The notes below the pieces were generated by a model. It was not told the DNA's origin, ran no database searches, and saw nothing but the letters and a program-made list of their open reading frames with translations. The position numbers were made by a program, and so were the translations under genes. Of a stretch of 64,000 nucleotides of DNA, positions 1 to 10,280 are shown piece after piece. Position 1 is the first letter of the stretch; every line of letters starts with the position of its first letter. This stretch comes from Acanthaster planci (Eukaryota > Echinodermata > Asteroidea > Valvatida > Acanthasteridae): assembly GCF_001949145.1 (NCBI RefSeq), contig NW_019091414.1, positions 1,078,819-1,142,818 on the forward strand. Direction: 5' to 3'.

Positions 1-35
1 CTAGTGCAAACGTCTTAACCACTCGACCACCGAGC
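1..35 (-). repeat. tRNA-derived SINE head or tRNA pseudogene, cut by window edge
   Basis: Read on the minus strand, positions 35 to 1 give a tRNA-Ser/Leu-like 5' half. There is an A-box-like TGGTCGAGTGG (19-29) and then TTAAGACG, as in the D-arm of type II tRNAs. The sequence upstream of it is not tRNA-like and the B box would lie outside the window. It is probably the pol III promoter head of a SINE inside the AHCY intron; a real tRNA gene cannot be excluded without the missing half. Confidence 0.4.
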
Positions 36-333
36 TTGCCGGGGTCGGCTGGCCGGCCCGAGTCAGGTGAAGCAGCGGGTACCGCGAACTATTTTTCAAG
101 ATGTATTTTTGCACTTGCGAGATGTTAATTTATATAACGGGTTTTGCCCTTACCCAACGTATGTATTAACCCTAACACTCCTCAGTCCTCCAACAGGTGA
201 AGGATTTAGGAGGGTAATAGGGTTAATAAACACTGTATGCTCAGTGCTTGTCCGAGAGCTTGTGTCCTGAGGTTGCAGACAAACTACATGAAGAAAGATA
301 AGTTGATTAACCATCATCCTTCTCTCCCTTTAG
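36..333 (+). other. Part of the last intron of AHCY
   Basis: This is non-coding sequence leading to a good 3' splice site: a pyrimidine-rich tract and TTTAG end at 333. No other feature is seen apart from the SINE head at its left end. The preceding AHCY exons lie to the left of the window. Confidence 0.7.
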
Positions 334-465
334 CTGGATGAGGAGGTAGCTCGTCTTCACCTGGATCACCTGGACGTCAAGCTGACTAAGCTCAGTCCCA
401 AGCAGTCTGAATACCTCAGCATGCCTGTTGATGGTCCCTACAAGCCAGATTTCTACCGCTACTAA
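334..465 (+). CDS. AHCY: Adenosylhomocysteinase, terminal coding exon (C-terminal 43 residues)
   Basis: The enzyme hydrolyses S-adenosylhomocysteine to adenosine and homocysteine and so relieves product inhibition of cellular methyltransferases. It is a cytosolic, NAD-dependent homotetramer. The exon begins with [13 protein letters not shown] after a clear TTTAG acceptor and ends KPDFYRY-stop at 463-465. This is the family's highly conserved C-terminal tail, which reaches into the neighbouring subunit; its Lys and Tyr (here in KPDFYRY) help form the NAD pocket. The reading frame opens in phase 0 at 334. Only this exon is in the window; the catalytic and NAD-binding domains must lie to the left. 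Conservation to vertebrate AHCY is strong enough to rule out the AHCYL paralogues, which have a different tail. Confidence 0.93.
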   Translation: MDEEVARLHLDHLDVKLTKLSPKQSEYLSMPVDGPYKPDFYRY

Positions 466-1830
466 ACGAGAACCCAAACCCAGAGATGTGATAGCATCAT
501 GCTGTGTTTACATCTGGTCATTCTGGGAACCGGGAGAGAAAAATTGTTGGGTTGACTCTATCCTATATGTAAGCTCCACCAGTATACAATGGAAAACATT
601 GATCAGCATTTAATGTCATGAGATTTATAACGAATTACAATATCCCACTGATGTGGTTTTGTTGGGAAACTGATCAATGTATATGTATTGATAGTTCTTT
701 AATCAGGCGCCAATTTCATAGCGCTGCTTAAGCGAAAAATTTGTTTAAGCTTGAAAAAGCCATGCTTGACAAATCAGGTTACCAGCCAAAACTTCTTGTG
801 ATGTATTTTGCTTTGGAATGGTATATGGGGTGGAGAGCAGCCCCCCCACCTTTGTGTTGGTCATTGTTTGATTGGAATCTCAGGAATTCTTTACAGACAT
901 CGGGGGGGGTGTGAGTGTGTATAGGGACTGGTACCCATCGGCCCCATATCATGCACGGTATCATACCAAGGGGTGAATTGGCCCACGGTTTTGACTTTAG
1001 TCGGGTTCTATCCTTGCTACTGTACCCTGCTGTTGTTTGAATGGGAGCTGCCTGTCTATGGGGTTTGTATGTCTGCGCACAAACCGAAACCAAAGAGTGC
1101 CCTCTTCTTGTATCTGCCACGCCTCAAATATTAAAAACACATGTAAACTTTGAAAGGGGACAAAATCTGTTATTTTGGTTATTGTTTACAAGTGTTGTCC
1201 AGCGTGCTTCTGACAGTGTCTGCTAGATTCGTTGGGAAGGATCTCCCAAGGGATTTGTTGCTGTGAAGGGTGCCCTCTGTGGGTCATGTATGATGAAATT
1301 ACCATTTGTTGTTGATGGTGTTGGGGTCTTGTCATTTCTGCATGGGTGTTATTGCATGTTGAACTTTGGGCAGAAAAGTCTGAACCAATCCACAGAGTTA
1401 ATCAAATCGATGAAGAGATTTATTATTAGATGAGATCTTTTATTAGTAAGACCTTGGCTTAATATGCAGTGTTGATAGCGCTGGGAATTTTATTCTCTGG
1501 CAGCTTTAGACAATTTTTTTTTTTACTTTCTTTGTTCTTGAAGAAAATTCACAATTTTAATTACATGTATATTTTGTAGACCAAGTAGCCTTTTTTTGTA
1601 TTCCGGGTGTGATTTTACGTACTCATTAAGTTTTAGTTTGAAATTATATCATTCCAAGTGTTATACCTTGTCAGTTGTGTGGATTGTGAATACCTTTTGT
1701 GGAGCTTTTTTGTTGCAGGAACAAAGTTTGGTTTTAGATATTGAATTCCCAATGTTGGAACAAGTTGCAACTTGGCTTTAAATGCAGGAAAATATTTTGG
1801 TCACATTAATAAAAGAAGTTTGCTGGACAT
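466..1830 (+). other. AHCY 3' UTR and downstream flank
   Basis: This is AT-rich non-coding DNA after the AHCY stop. The first convincing polyadenylation signal on the plus strand is AATAAA at 1808-1813, which would give a 3' UTR of about 1.35 kb. Short open frames here (for example 428-613 and 779-1120 on the minus strand) have no recognisable protein features. The exact cleavage site cannot be seen. Confidence 0.45.
1808..1813 (+). terminator. Candidate AHCY polyadenylation signal AATAAA
   Basis: This is a canonical hexamer in the correct orientation, 1.34 kb after the AHCY stop codon, with T/G-rich sequence following. A signal nearer the stop may have been missed or may be non-canonical. 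Confidence 0.35.
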
Positions 1831-2489
1831 TGCACTGAGTTTGGGGTAGTTTCTTGGAGGAGATGCAACCCTTTGATTTTACTCGTATCACAAATTCTAT
1901 AAATAGCAAGTTGTTCATGCGTCAAACCATACTCGCTGGTTTCACGTATATTATTGGAAAATTCCTTTTCCCTGGCAGTTTCGAAAAACTCGGAAAATAT
2001 ACTCATTCCCCTCACCACCGCCTCCCCCACCCTCGGCTGGATTTCGATGTTACATCTACGTTGTACTTTAACTGTTTCGCCTCGTGCTACTTTATAGGAC
2101 TACGTAGAAAAACCCTAACCTACACAACCTGTCGGGTCCACGCACCATCGATGTGGATATCCTTAATCGCAACTCGGTTCCCACACCCCAACCGAAATAC
2201 ACAGACAATTGATACATTTATATAACTGTTATACTCTTGCTGTGGTTGACGGTCACCAATTCTATTTAATAAACGTTTCGCTACTTATAGCGAGGACAAA
2301 GTTAGTTGTAGGCCGAGTCTAGAATTACACTTTTAAGGCCTGCCTTGTCTTTGCCAATGGATTTCCCATTTCGTTCAAACATAGAAGTGGTGAAACATCT
2401 TTAAACCTGGAAAAATTGGTCTGTAAGTATAATATCGTGTTACGAAATAACGGATTAAATCTTACAGATTCATAGCTCGGGTGACTGCT

Positions 2490-3250
2490 ACCTTATTTGA
2501 CAAAGTCTTTTATATACACGTCCTTAGACGAAGAGGATTTCCATCCTCCTTGTTTTACAATACATCTTTCGTTAATGGAAGAACTTCAGAGACTCCACCT
2601 GCTCGGAGACTGTGCGTGCCCAAAGATGCAACGTTATCGACGTATTGACTAAGGACCTTGCGAATGATGTCTCTTACTGTACCGTAAGATAGTGGTCTGC
2701 TGGTTGGTTTGAGGCTACGTTTGTTGCGCCTTAGACCACATACCAAATAATTAGAGGGAGAATCCGAAGCACAAAGCACTGAAATATACGTAGGATTGCC
2801 CGATCTGGCGCTGTGTACCGTATGTCCTTGCCTGTATTGGTCGTTTTTCCTTTTTCCAACGTGAGCTGTCACATGATCAGGGAAAAATGACAGTCTCGAA
2901 CTTTGAGTGCAGTTAACTCGCTGCATCGTAACAATCCTGCGTTTGGCACAAGACATATGAACAGCAAACGCACGTCGGCGAGCGAAGCGTCCTTAACCGC
3001 CTCTATCTTTGACTAACTTCGTGAGAGTTTCTGTAATTGGTTCTTTGGGAGACTTTGGCTTGGCCAAAGAGCGCCTAACTCCCTCTGCAACCACTTTTGT
3101 GAAGTCATCCTCTGTTGGTGAAGGAAGTCCAGCAAGCGTGTGTGCCCAGCGAATACTGTAAATAGCGGTGTCAATTGGCGCAACCGACGAACTGGAACTA
3201 GATAAATGCTGGATATAATTTATATCGCCAAGTCAGTACGCTTTACAGGG
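2490..3250 (-). pseudogene. DIRS element tyrosine recombinase remnant
   Basis: On the minus strand, 3170-3000 encodes a core-binding-type segment (IRWAHTLAGLPSPT, later KEPIT) typical of DIRS/Ngaro recombinases. The open frame 2956-2555 carries the catalytic domain. It contains HSLRAGG, with the His and Arg of the second catalytic box. In a shifted frame it is followed by GGWKSSSSKDVYIKDF (around 2545-2490), with the nucleophilic Tyr in YIKD. In-frame stops and at least two frameshifts separate these blocks, so the product would not be functional. Family: tyrosine recombinases that strand-exchange a circular cDNA into the genome. Confidence 0.78.
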
Positions 3251-3339
3251 AAAACTTGCAGTTTGTGATGCTGAGCGAACGCTCTCCAACGCCCCCAACC
3301 GGATGAATACTTGACTGTTGTAGAAGTGGCCTTCGATGC

Positions 3340-3640
3340 TAATACGGTGTCCTGGAATGCTGAAGCCAGTGTATTGAGGTTTTCGTTGTCTGTTATGCCC
3401 GTTGTCCGATATCTGGAATTAAATCTATGTAACTGAGTGATATATTAACAAGCGAATCTGTCGATCGAATGCGGGCCATATTTCTTGTTTAGTATTGTGA
3501 ATATACTTCTATTAAGCGACCAGTCGTCTGGATCAACAATTCTGCTTATTTGATCTGCACGTGCGTTTTGCTCCCTGGGAAGCCAGTCAAGCTCTATGGT
3601 GACATTAAATTGCAAACAGGTGTTATATAGTTCAATACTA
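3340..3640 (-). pseudogene. DIRS element RNase H C-terminal remnant
   Basis: The minus-strand translation of about 3604-3440 contains DWLPREQNARADQISR, followed by the downstream motif DPDDWSLN and then YGPHSIDRFA. This block is diagnostic of the end of the RNase H domain in DIRS-type and related polyproteins: the ADxxSR stretch carries the last catalytic Asp region, and GPHxxDxFA is a DIRS hallmark. A stop codon follows. Sequence between 3640 and 4300 should hold the reverse transcriptase thumb and the RNase H start, but it is too decayed for me to read. Confidence 0.75.
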
Positions 3641-4405
3641 AGATCATGCAGCTCTGAGTTGGTACTTCCAACCGATATAATACGGCATGAGTTCTAACTG
3701 TCTGTGAACCATTTCAGTTTATGGCTGGACAACTTTGGACCCATGGAACACAATGTATCACCGCTCTGAGCTCTCTTTTTGTCGAACTCTCCTTTGTCTC
3801 AGAATCTGACCATAGACCCGTGCATAAGGAATCTGCGAACTGCACACAGAAACCACCGAAACCATAATCACTCGCGTCAGGGAAAACTGCGGAAGCGGCA
3901 ACTGGCAGGGGCGCCGTTAATGTCAGTTAGATTCTTCTGCCAAAACTGTAATTCTGATATACAACCTGGGGACAGCACAATTTTGCTTGACCAAGTTTCA
4001 CGTGATTCGATGGCTCAGTATAAATGCCGTGTAAACAGTCTGGTTAGTTGACCTACGGCAGGGGATGCAGATATGGGGAAACCTAATCTCTAAATTTCAA
4101 AGAGTGAAAACGCTTTGTAGTCCCTACTATTATCCAAACACTAACACACAGCGAACTGAAGTTTTGACAGCTTCTTTTCTTCTGGCAGCGAATTGCACAG
4201 AAACTGTGTCAACTACCATTCCCAACCATTGACCTAACTGTCTGGGCCAAATCGCTTTTTGATCAAGATACTTTCCAACCGGTGAATGCCAAGTCTTTTT
4301 GGACAATTTGACTTGCTGCCGAAGCTGAAGTATTATCTACGTGACCAGAAATGCCATCTTCAATATACATGATGGCGGAGTGGCCCATGCTGCGCCATCT
4401 CCTGA

Positions 4406-5324
4406 CTAAGGGCTGGAAAAACACTGACTGGCTGTATTTAAACCGAAAGGAAGGATGTTAAAAATAAAATATCGAATTTCCTTTTCGAACTTCCAACTGA
4501 AACCTAAAAATTTACGATGTGGGACAAAAATATCTATGTGATGGTAGCCAGATTCTAGGTCAAATGTAAAAAAAAAAGAACTTCTCAGAAAACATAACTG
4601 CCGAAGGCAAACCTTCATATTTGAACTTAGGTAAGTTAGTAGACTGGTTCACGTGTCTGAGGTCTAAGACGATCCTTAATTTCTTACCCTCGGATACTGT
4701 AGGAGGATTAACTACATGACGTGCGGATGCTTGTTTTGTGTTGCTTCCTGTAGCTAGCAATTTTGATATTGCTTGGGCGGCGAACTCGGGGTGATCTAAA
4801 CTGGACTTGTTATTTTTCAATAAGGCTTTAGGAGGAAACTCTCGGAATGGAATTACATAATTGTGGTCCAGTATATTTTGGACAAACAAAGGTGGATCGG
4901 GGTGATCGAACCAACACTGCTTGCAATGGTGCAAACAACTCACGACACCAACAAATTTGGAATCAAGGATGGCATTTTGAATTTCATGGTCTAAACACCA
5001 AATAGAACTACTTAACTTTAAAGGCTCACTGCTGTCCTCCTCCAGCTCTCTGAGGACACCGATACTGGAAGTGTCTGATCTGTCTGCAAGCCTAGCAAGT
5101 CTGGTTAGATCTAGTTGCTGCCTTCCCTTGTTGGCGAGGAGTTGCGAGCACTCTGGAGGTGTCTTGTGGGAGGTTGCCAAAGGTTGAGGGATGAAAATTA
5201 GTACGGCGTCTGGTGCTTCTGTGGCGTTGTCGGTCCTTCTGTTGTCTCTTGAACTCTGCTCGTCTGACTGCTCTTGAAAGCCGCAAGTTATCCTCACTAT
5301 CACTAGCAAGGTCGTCGCTAGCAT
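4406..5324 (-). pseudogene. DIRS element reverse transcriptase remnant
   Basis: Two overlapping minus-strand open frames (5324-4560 and 4618-4406) together carry the N-terminal half of a DIRS-type reverse transcriptase. The first has a conserved lead-in (VIPFREFPPKAL) and then KLRIVLDLRHVNQ, the RT box 1-2 region. The second has FTFDLESGYHHIDIF with the first catalytic Asp, then HRKFLGFSW, and ends in LPFGLNTAS. The two frames overlap in different phases, so a frameshift splits the domain. The YxDD catalytic box that should follow was not found, consistent with decay. Confidence 0.78.
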
Positions 5325-5334
5325 AAGCCTGGAC

Positions 5335-5760
5335 CGTATCCCAGCCGTGGGTGTCTGCGATTTTGATAATCTTTTGACGCTTGTCTATGAGGGGAGTACT
5401 TTCTTTCAGGAGATCCTTTAGTTTCCCTGCATCGATACTTGAGGTTGCGTCTTCAAACTTGTCTTTGACTTTTTCGTTTTGTGTGAATTGGTGTTTGCAA
5501 CCTTATTTTTGAACGCTACTGTGGTCAATTTGGCCCGTTTTACTGCGGAATGAAGCTGAGCCGAAGATTCTTTGGAAAGCTCTTAAATATGTCGATCTTA
5601 TTGTCCAATATCGCAGACAACTGGCTAAGGTTAATGTGGGACGGTCCAGCAGAGTTATCTGAGAATACCTCGTCAGCGGAATTGGTATCCATTTGGAAAA
5701 CATGCATGAAACTGCGTGAAGATATAAGTGTTTTGTTTTAATGGCGCTTTGCGCCAATAA
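5335..5760 (-). other. Possible 5' (gag-like) end of the DIRS element, unassigned
   Basis: This stretch lies where the first open reading frame of a minus-strand DIRS element would be expected. Open frames exist on both strands (minus 5757-5503; plus 5550-5741), but none shows a motif I recognise. It may be diverged gag-like sequence or unrelated flanking DNA. Confidence 0.2.
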
Positions 5761-5794
5761 CTGTACGCTTATTCATACAATTTATTAATCAGCA

Positions 5795-5985
5795 TCACAT
5801 TACGGAGTTAGGAAGAAGGTCCAGTTTTAGAGGCAGGAGGAAACCGAAGTGCCCAGAGAAAACCTGCGAGAGCGAGTATGGACTGGAAACCAAATGCACT
5901 TAAAGCTTGGGCCAAGCCGGGACTCGAACCCGGGCCTCATTGGTGCAAAGTGAGGAATGAACCGCTACGCTAATCCGCTCCCCCA
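5795..5985 (-). repeat. tRNA-derived SINE
   Basis: Minus-strand reading gives a tRNA-like head with an A-box-like TTAGCGTAGCGG (5973-5962) and a near-perfect B box GGGTTCGAGTCCC (5931-5919). It is followed by a non-tRNA body containing GGTTTTCTCTGGGCAC and GGTTTCCTCC (5866-5831). That core is shared by many invertebrate tRNA-SINE families. It sits immediately right of the DIRS remnant. SINEs are non-autonomous and depend on LINE machinery; LINE remnants are also present in this window. Confidence 0.72.
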
Positions 5986-5989
5986 ATGA

Positions 5990-8230
5990 CACTCTCCCGC
6001 ATACCAATGCCTTATGTAGCCACACCCTGCTCCCGCTTCATTGCACACACTTAGCATATCAACCAGCTTCTCAACAGCTTGGTCTCACCCTTGCAATGAG
6101 ATAGTAATTCTCTTTCTATGTATACATGCCAAGATAATTTATAATTTTCACTTTCTCGGTTTCACAAGGTACGTCAAACGTACTTAAATACCACACTTTT
6201 ATGTCCTTTCAGCGCTTAGCGTGGTTTATCCGCCTCGAGCAGAAGCACCCCCTCATCGTTTGAAAAAAAAGCCATGTTGGTCGGGTGTGTTCATGTTGTT
6301 GGTAGCGATCCGACCGTAACGCGTGCATTTCATGATTCATTCGTTAACCAGCGAAGTTTACAACCGATCAAAGGAGCCTCCGTTGTTCAGAAAAGCTCGA
6401 GGCTCAGTGCATTGTCCGTTGTGGCATGACTAGGGCCGGGGAATACTAATTGGCACGATTCATTTAGCTACTGTCGTCTGATAGACCAGTGGCATAAAAC
6501 AGGATTTTAGTTTGTACAGACTGTCAAATTTTTCTCTTCCAGGAAATAATCCTCAATCCTCGGACAAAAAGACAAAAGTACCGTTTCTATGATGCTGGCA
6601 GGTTTAATTTCTAAAGAAAGAAAATTTGGAGTGCCTCTAACTGTCAGCGAAAATGCCATTGTGTTACAGCCCGTCTGCTCCTTTGCAGTTCATGATATAT
6701 ATTCGACAACTGTTATATCCACCAGCAAAGTCAAAGGTTCATGTGTGGTAGTAATAGAACCAGATATATGTACTTTGCGCAGCAAAAACACCACCCAAAA
6801 CCTTAAGGAGTCACAGAAAAGTCAGTAATCTTTTCCCTATCTTTCTAGATGTCCCCATTTTTGGGGGGGGTTCAAATTTTTCAATTTTTTCGTTCGTCGA
6901 TCGTTGGTCTCTTGTTTACAGTGACCATCTCCTCTCCTTAAGCGCACGCTTTCATAGAGGTCCGTTTTATCTTTTTTTTTAAGTCAACGTCAACGAACTT
7001 TTTACACTTTGGCGTTATGTTTACTCTGAAGGTACAGTCGATTTTATACACCAGCCAAACAAAGAAGTGCGATGAAATACTTCGCCGACGTTAAAGTTTG
7101 CTCAATATATTTTGGGATACGAGGAACGAACTTTGCGAACTTTTTGACTTGCGAGGGCGGAATAATTGCTGCGGCAGTGGGTCGGGTTGGATCTTTGGGC
7201 CCTCTTCATGCAGAATTTCGTTGCTTATTTTTATTTGTTTGTTTGTTTTGATTTTTTTTATTAAATTAAGGAATCCTTGTGATTTTACTTTAAAAGCTGA
7301 GGCCTCGTTAGTGTTTATTGGACAGTACCAGTACCGGACCGTTGTTAAGGCTGTTGATCTATAAACGTCACGGGCGAAAGAACACAGAGAAATGGATGCT
7401 GAACGTTTCAGTTTAAGAGATGATGATACCCCATTCAAGGGAAAACCTAAAATTGTAATCGGACAGATTAAACCCAATCCGTTGAAGATCTTGTTGGGAT
7501 TCGAACCTGGACCAATACGGGCAATAGCACGCCTCCAGGAGTTTGCAACGCGTGGGCCAATCATAATGCGCGAAATCTGTCGCCCCTTTCCAAACGCGCA
7601 TTGCGTCGACTTCAGCAGCAGAAAATAATATAACATTGTACCAATTTAACCATTTGTCCACGAACTTTAATTCTCACGCAACACTAAAATATCTTAAGTT
7701 GTGTCTTGAAATGTATTACAGTCATCCCTGATGGCCAAAGTTATTCATACTTTCGGAAAGGGATAAGAATGAACACTTCTTCATGCCCTTCACGACCTTG
7801 TACGTTTAAGAAACAATTTGAGTTACTCTCTGGTTCCCCACAAGTTCGTTGACCTAGACACACTCGTGTTCAACCTCGAACTTTCTGTCCAGATTGCAAA
7901 AAGGCAAGCAGAATATTATCAACATCATTTTTCTTACCGCAAAACGATTACCACTGCAGCAGAAAATTTGAAGTGGGGCCTACATGAGAAGGATTTCTAT
8001 TTTGAGAGTTTTCTATTTTTGTTCATGATTATTTTTTTTTTCAAAATGAACACTGCAAACCAAATTCAAATTTCTGTGCTCTAAATGAACTCAAAATCAA
8101 ACTATTTATATCCACACTGTTTGTTTTGAGATCCAGATCTACAACTGTATCGTCGAACTCTGGTTATGTGTAACATCAGCAGCCAATCAACAATGCGACA
8201 TATGCGCACACAAGAAGTTCATTCAAAAGT
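5990..8230. other. Intergenic DNA between repeats and SC5D
   Basis: No coding exon is recognised. Open frames at 6589-6828 (plus), 7091-7636 (minus), 7392-7628 (plus) and 7818-8084 (plus) lack domains, credible splice context or homology that I can see. The stretch at 7527-7600 is related to the inverted repeat at 35.5 kb and is listed separately. Confidence 0.5.
7527..7600 (+). repeat. Single-arm copy of the 35.5 kb inverted repeat
   Basis: This stretch shares, in order, GTTTGCAACG, GGCCA, TCA, GCGAAATCTGTCG and CCC with the reverse complement of 35563-35630. The match runs for about 70 bases with scattered substitutions. No second, inverted arm is seen next to it, so this looks like one terminal repeat of a dispersed element. 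Confidence 0.55.
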
Positions 8231-8265
8231 TCGAGAAACTTTGGCGCAGAGAGGAAGATGAACGA

Positions 8266-8273
8266 TATAAAAA
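8266..8273 (+). promoter_or_regulatory. TATA box of SC5D
   Basis: TATAAAAA followed by GG lies about 30 bases upstream of an initiator-like TCTTCAAC near 8296-8303. It is 380 bases before the SC5D start codon. The spacing suits a focused TATA-driven start and fits a first non-coding exon ending at the donor GTAGGC (8366). Confidence 0.55.
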
Positions 8274-8295
8274 GGGGCGCCCCTGACATCGGGAC

Positions 8296-8365
8296 TCTTC
8301 AACTTTTGTCTGCTTCTTGGTCAGCGCTGCACTGCCGTTCCCTAACAGTCTGAAATCCTATCAAG
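8296..8365 (+). other. Putative 5' non-coding exon of SC5D
   Basis: The exon would start about 30 bases after the TATA box and end with CAAG before GTAGGC at 8366. A matching acceptor (CTTTCAG ending 8577) would join it to a second exon that carries the start codon at 8646. This is inferred from splice signals only. Confidence 0.35.
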
Positions 8366-8645
8366 GTAGGCTTTCAACTACCACGGACAGAAAAAACGTG
8401 TCAGTCAAGTTGTAGAAATCCATAACTGCGCACACATGGTGTATATAGCTAAAGGTTGGGCGTGATGTCCTAAACTGTTCAGTCTGTCTTCGTTTGTGTC
8501 ACTATTCAACATGTTACTCAATCTTATCGGGTCTGTTCTTTCCATGATATTAAAAATGCCAGCTTTATTACTTTCAGCTAGTTGTCATCTCTCTCGGTTA
8601 TTCTCTCAATCAAGGTTCGTCAGTTTTTCTACGAGGCTAATCAAA

Positions 8646-10280
8646 ATGGATTTGGTCGTTGACATCGCGGACCGTTACTTCTTCACAAAATACAACATCT
8701 ATCCCGGGGACTGGAGTGAAGACTACTGGCTACGCCAGTGCTTTTCTTCCGCCATTCTCTGTTACATCGGTGGCACAACGATTTATCTTACAGTGTCCCC
8801 ACTAGTCTTCTGGTTCATCTTTGACCATCGACTAATGAAGCATCCACTGTTTCTGAAGGTGTGTTGCCTTATGACCATGAAAGAATACTTGTAACATTCA
8901 TATGGCGAAATTCCTCAAAGGCGGTAGGCCTATTCTACTCCAAATTATAGATGATGAAATTTGAATGTATTAATTTTTTCTTTTGTTTTGTAACATTGAA
9001 AAGTAGTCAGGGCAGTGATCCCATCAGTAAGCATTTATACAATGGTCAGCAAGGTAACGTGCATTGTTAACTACACCCTGAATTTTAAAATTGAGTAAAG
9101 TCACAAAAGGACAATTTCCTTTCAAAATTTTAAAAACTTTGCCGGACTTTCTTGAGATGTGAATAGACAGAAAGTGTCACAGTCGTAAAGTTTTTTACCA
9201 GAATTTATATTTAACTGTCAGACTATGAAAAATTTAACTAGCAAAACTATGAAAGATGCCTTGCCAGGATTACAATTTCAGTGTGAATAAAATAACATCG
9301 ATATGTGATGTTCAAATATGTTATTATATTCCCAATTCTAGGGAAAATTTCGAAGTCTTGAAAAAGTGTGAGTTAGTTTTAATCGAGGGAAAAATTTAAC
9401 TTTATAACAGAGTGTGCAAACCCATAGTAATGATTGATCCTCATTTTGGGGCTTGTCACCTCTTCTTCCAGAACCAAATTCGTCGGGAGATGTGGATGTC
9501 ACTGACTGCAGGAATCTTCTTGTGCCTATTGACATCAGTTGTTCTTTTACTCGAGCTCCGCGGCTATTCCAAGCTGTACTCAATGGACGAGATTGACGTT
9601 ACGGTTTATGAAGGTAAGAAAGCCTGGATATTGTCGGAGAAAGTCAGTGAAGTCCTCTGACAACATCGAGGGTGCTAAAGTAAGAGCAATCTAATACTAG
9701 TGTTGCACTATAACTTCTGCGTTCTACTCCTCACCCCTATACAGCGATAGTCCTGGTCATCCGCGATTCTGTGGGACTCATCTTGTTCAGTGATTGCCTC
9801 ATCTACTGGATTCATCGTTTCTTACATCACCGCTACATCTACCGTCATCTACACAAGCAGCATCACAAATGGAAGATTCCTACTCCATTCGCCAGCATCG
9901 CTTTCCACCCTTTCGATGGATTCCTTCAAAGCGTCCCTTACCACATCTACCCCTGCATCTTCCCAACCAATAGGCACGCTTACTTGGTTCTCTTCTTCCT
10001 GGTAATTGTTTGGACCATCAGCATTCACGACGGTGATTATCGGGTACCAACGGTGCTCAGACCGTTTATCAACGGCTCTGCGCATCACACCGATCATCAT
10101 CTGTTTTACAACTACAATTACGGTCAGTACTTCACGTTTTGGGATCGCATTGCGGGCTCGTACCGAAGTCCCTCGGTGTACGAGGGTGTGTCCCTGGTGG
10201 ATGCAGTCAACAAGAAAGCCACTAAGGTCATTGATGAAGGTGAATGTAACGGATATGTTGGTAAAGCTCACGAAGGCTGA
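8646..10280 (+). CDS. SC5D: Lathosterol oxidase (sterol C5-desaturase), complete, three coding exons
   Basis: Exons join(8646..8858, 9472..9613, 9745..10280) encode 296 aa, close to the roughly 299 aa of vertebrate SC5D. The enzyme introduces the C5-C6 double bond that converts lathosterol to 7-dehydrocholesterol in the ER membrane, using a di-iron centre, cytochrome b5 and O2. The three histidine boxes are intact: HRFLHH (142-147), HKQHH (155-159) and HHTDHH (232-237), plus family blocks IPTPFAS and NYNYGQYFTFWD. Hydrophobic segments lie at about residues 33-57, 80-100 and 195-212. Introns are phase 0 then phase 1, with GTGTGT and GTAAGA donors. The start at 8646 was chosen over an in-frame upstream ATG at 8496 because MDLVVDIADRYFF aligns with the vertebrate N-terminus and AAAATGG is a good context. 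The related fatty-acid hydroxylases lack these flanking blocks. Confidence 0.94.

Larger units (their letters stand above)
2400..5330 (-). mobile_element. Degraded DIRS-like (tyrosine-recombinase) retrotransposon
   Basis: On the minus strand, reading from about 5.3 kb down to about 2.4 kb, the remains appear in the order reverse transcriptase, RNase H, tyrosine recombinase. This is the arrangement of DIRS-order retrotransposons, which integrate with a tyrosine recombinase instead of a DDE integrase. All three domains are recognisable but are interrupted by stops and frameshifts, so the copy is dead. I did not find the split direct or inverted terminal repeats that would fix its ends, and I saw no methyltransferase domain between RNase H and the recombinase. 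The limits given are those of recognisable coding remains. Confidence 0.8.

Noticed and set aside
5919-5985. Functional tRNA gene suggested by the A and B boxes (minus strand)
   Set aside because: Both boxes are good, but the head continues directly into a SINE core and the arms do not pair into a cloverleaf, so it was called a SINE.
7091-7636. Minus-strand open frame of 181 codons
   Set aside because: It overlaps the dispersed repeat at 7527-7600, has no domain, and two other frames are open over the same bases.
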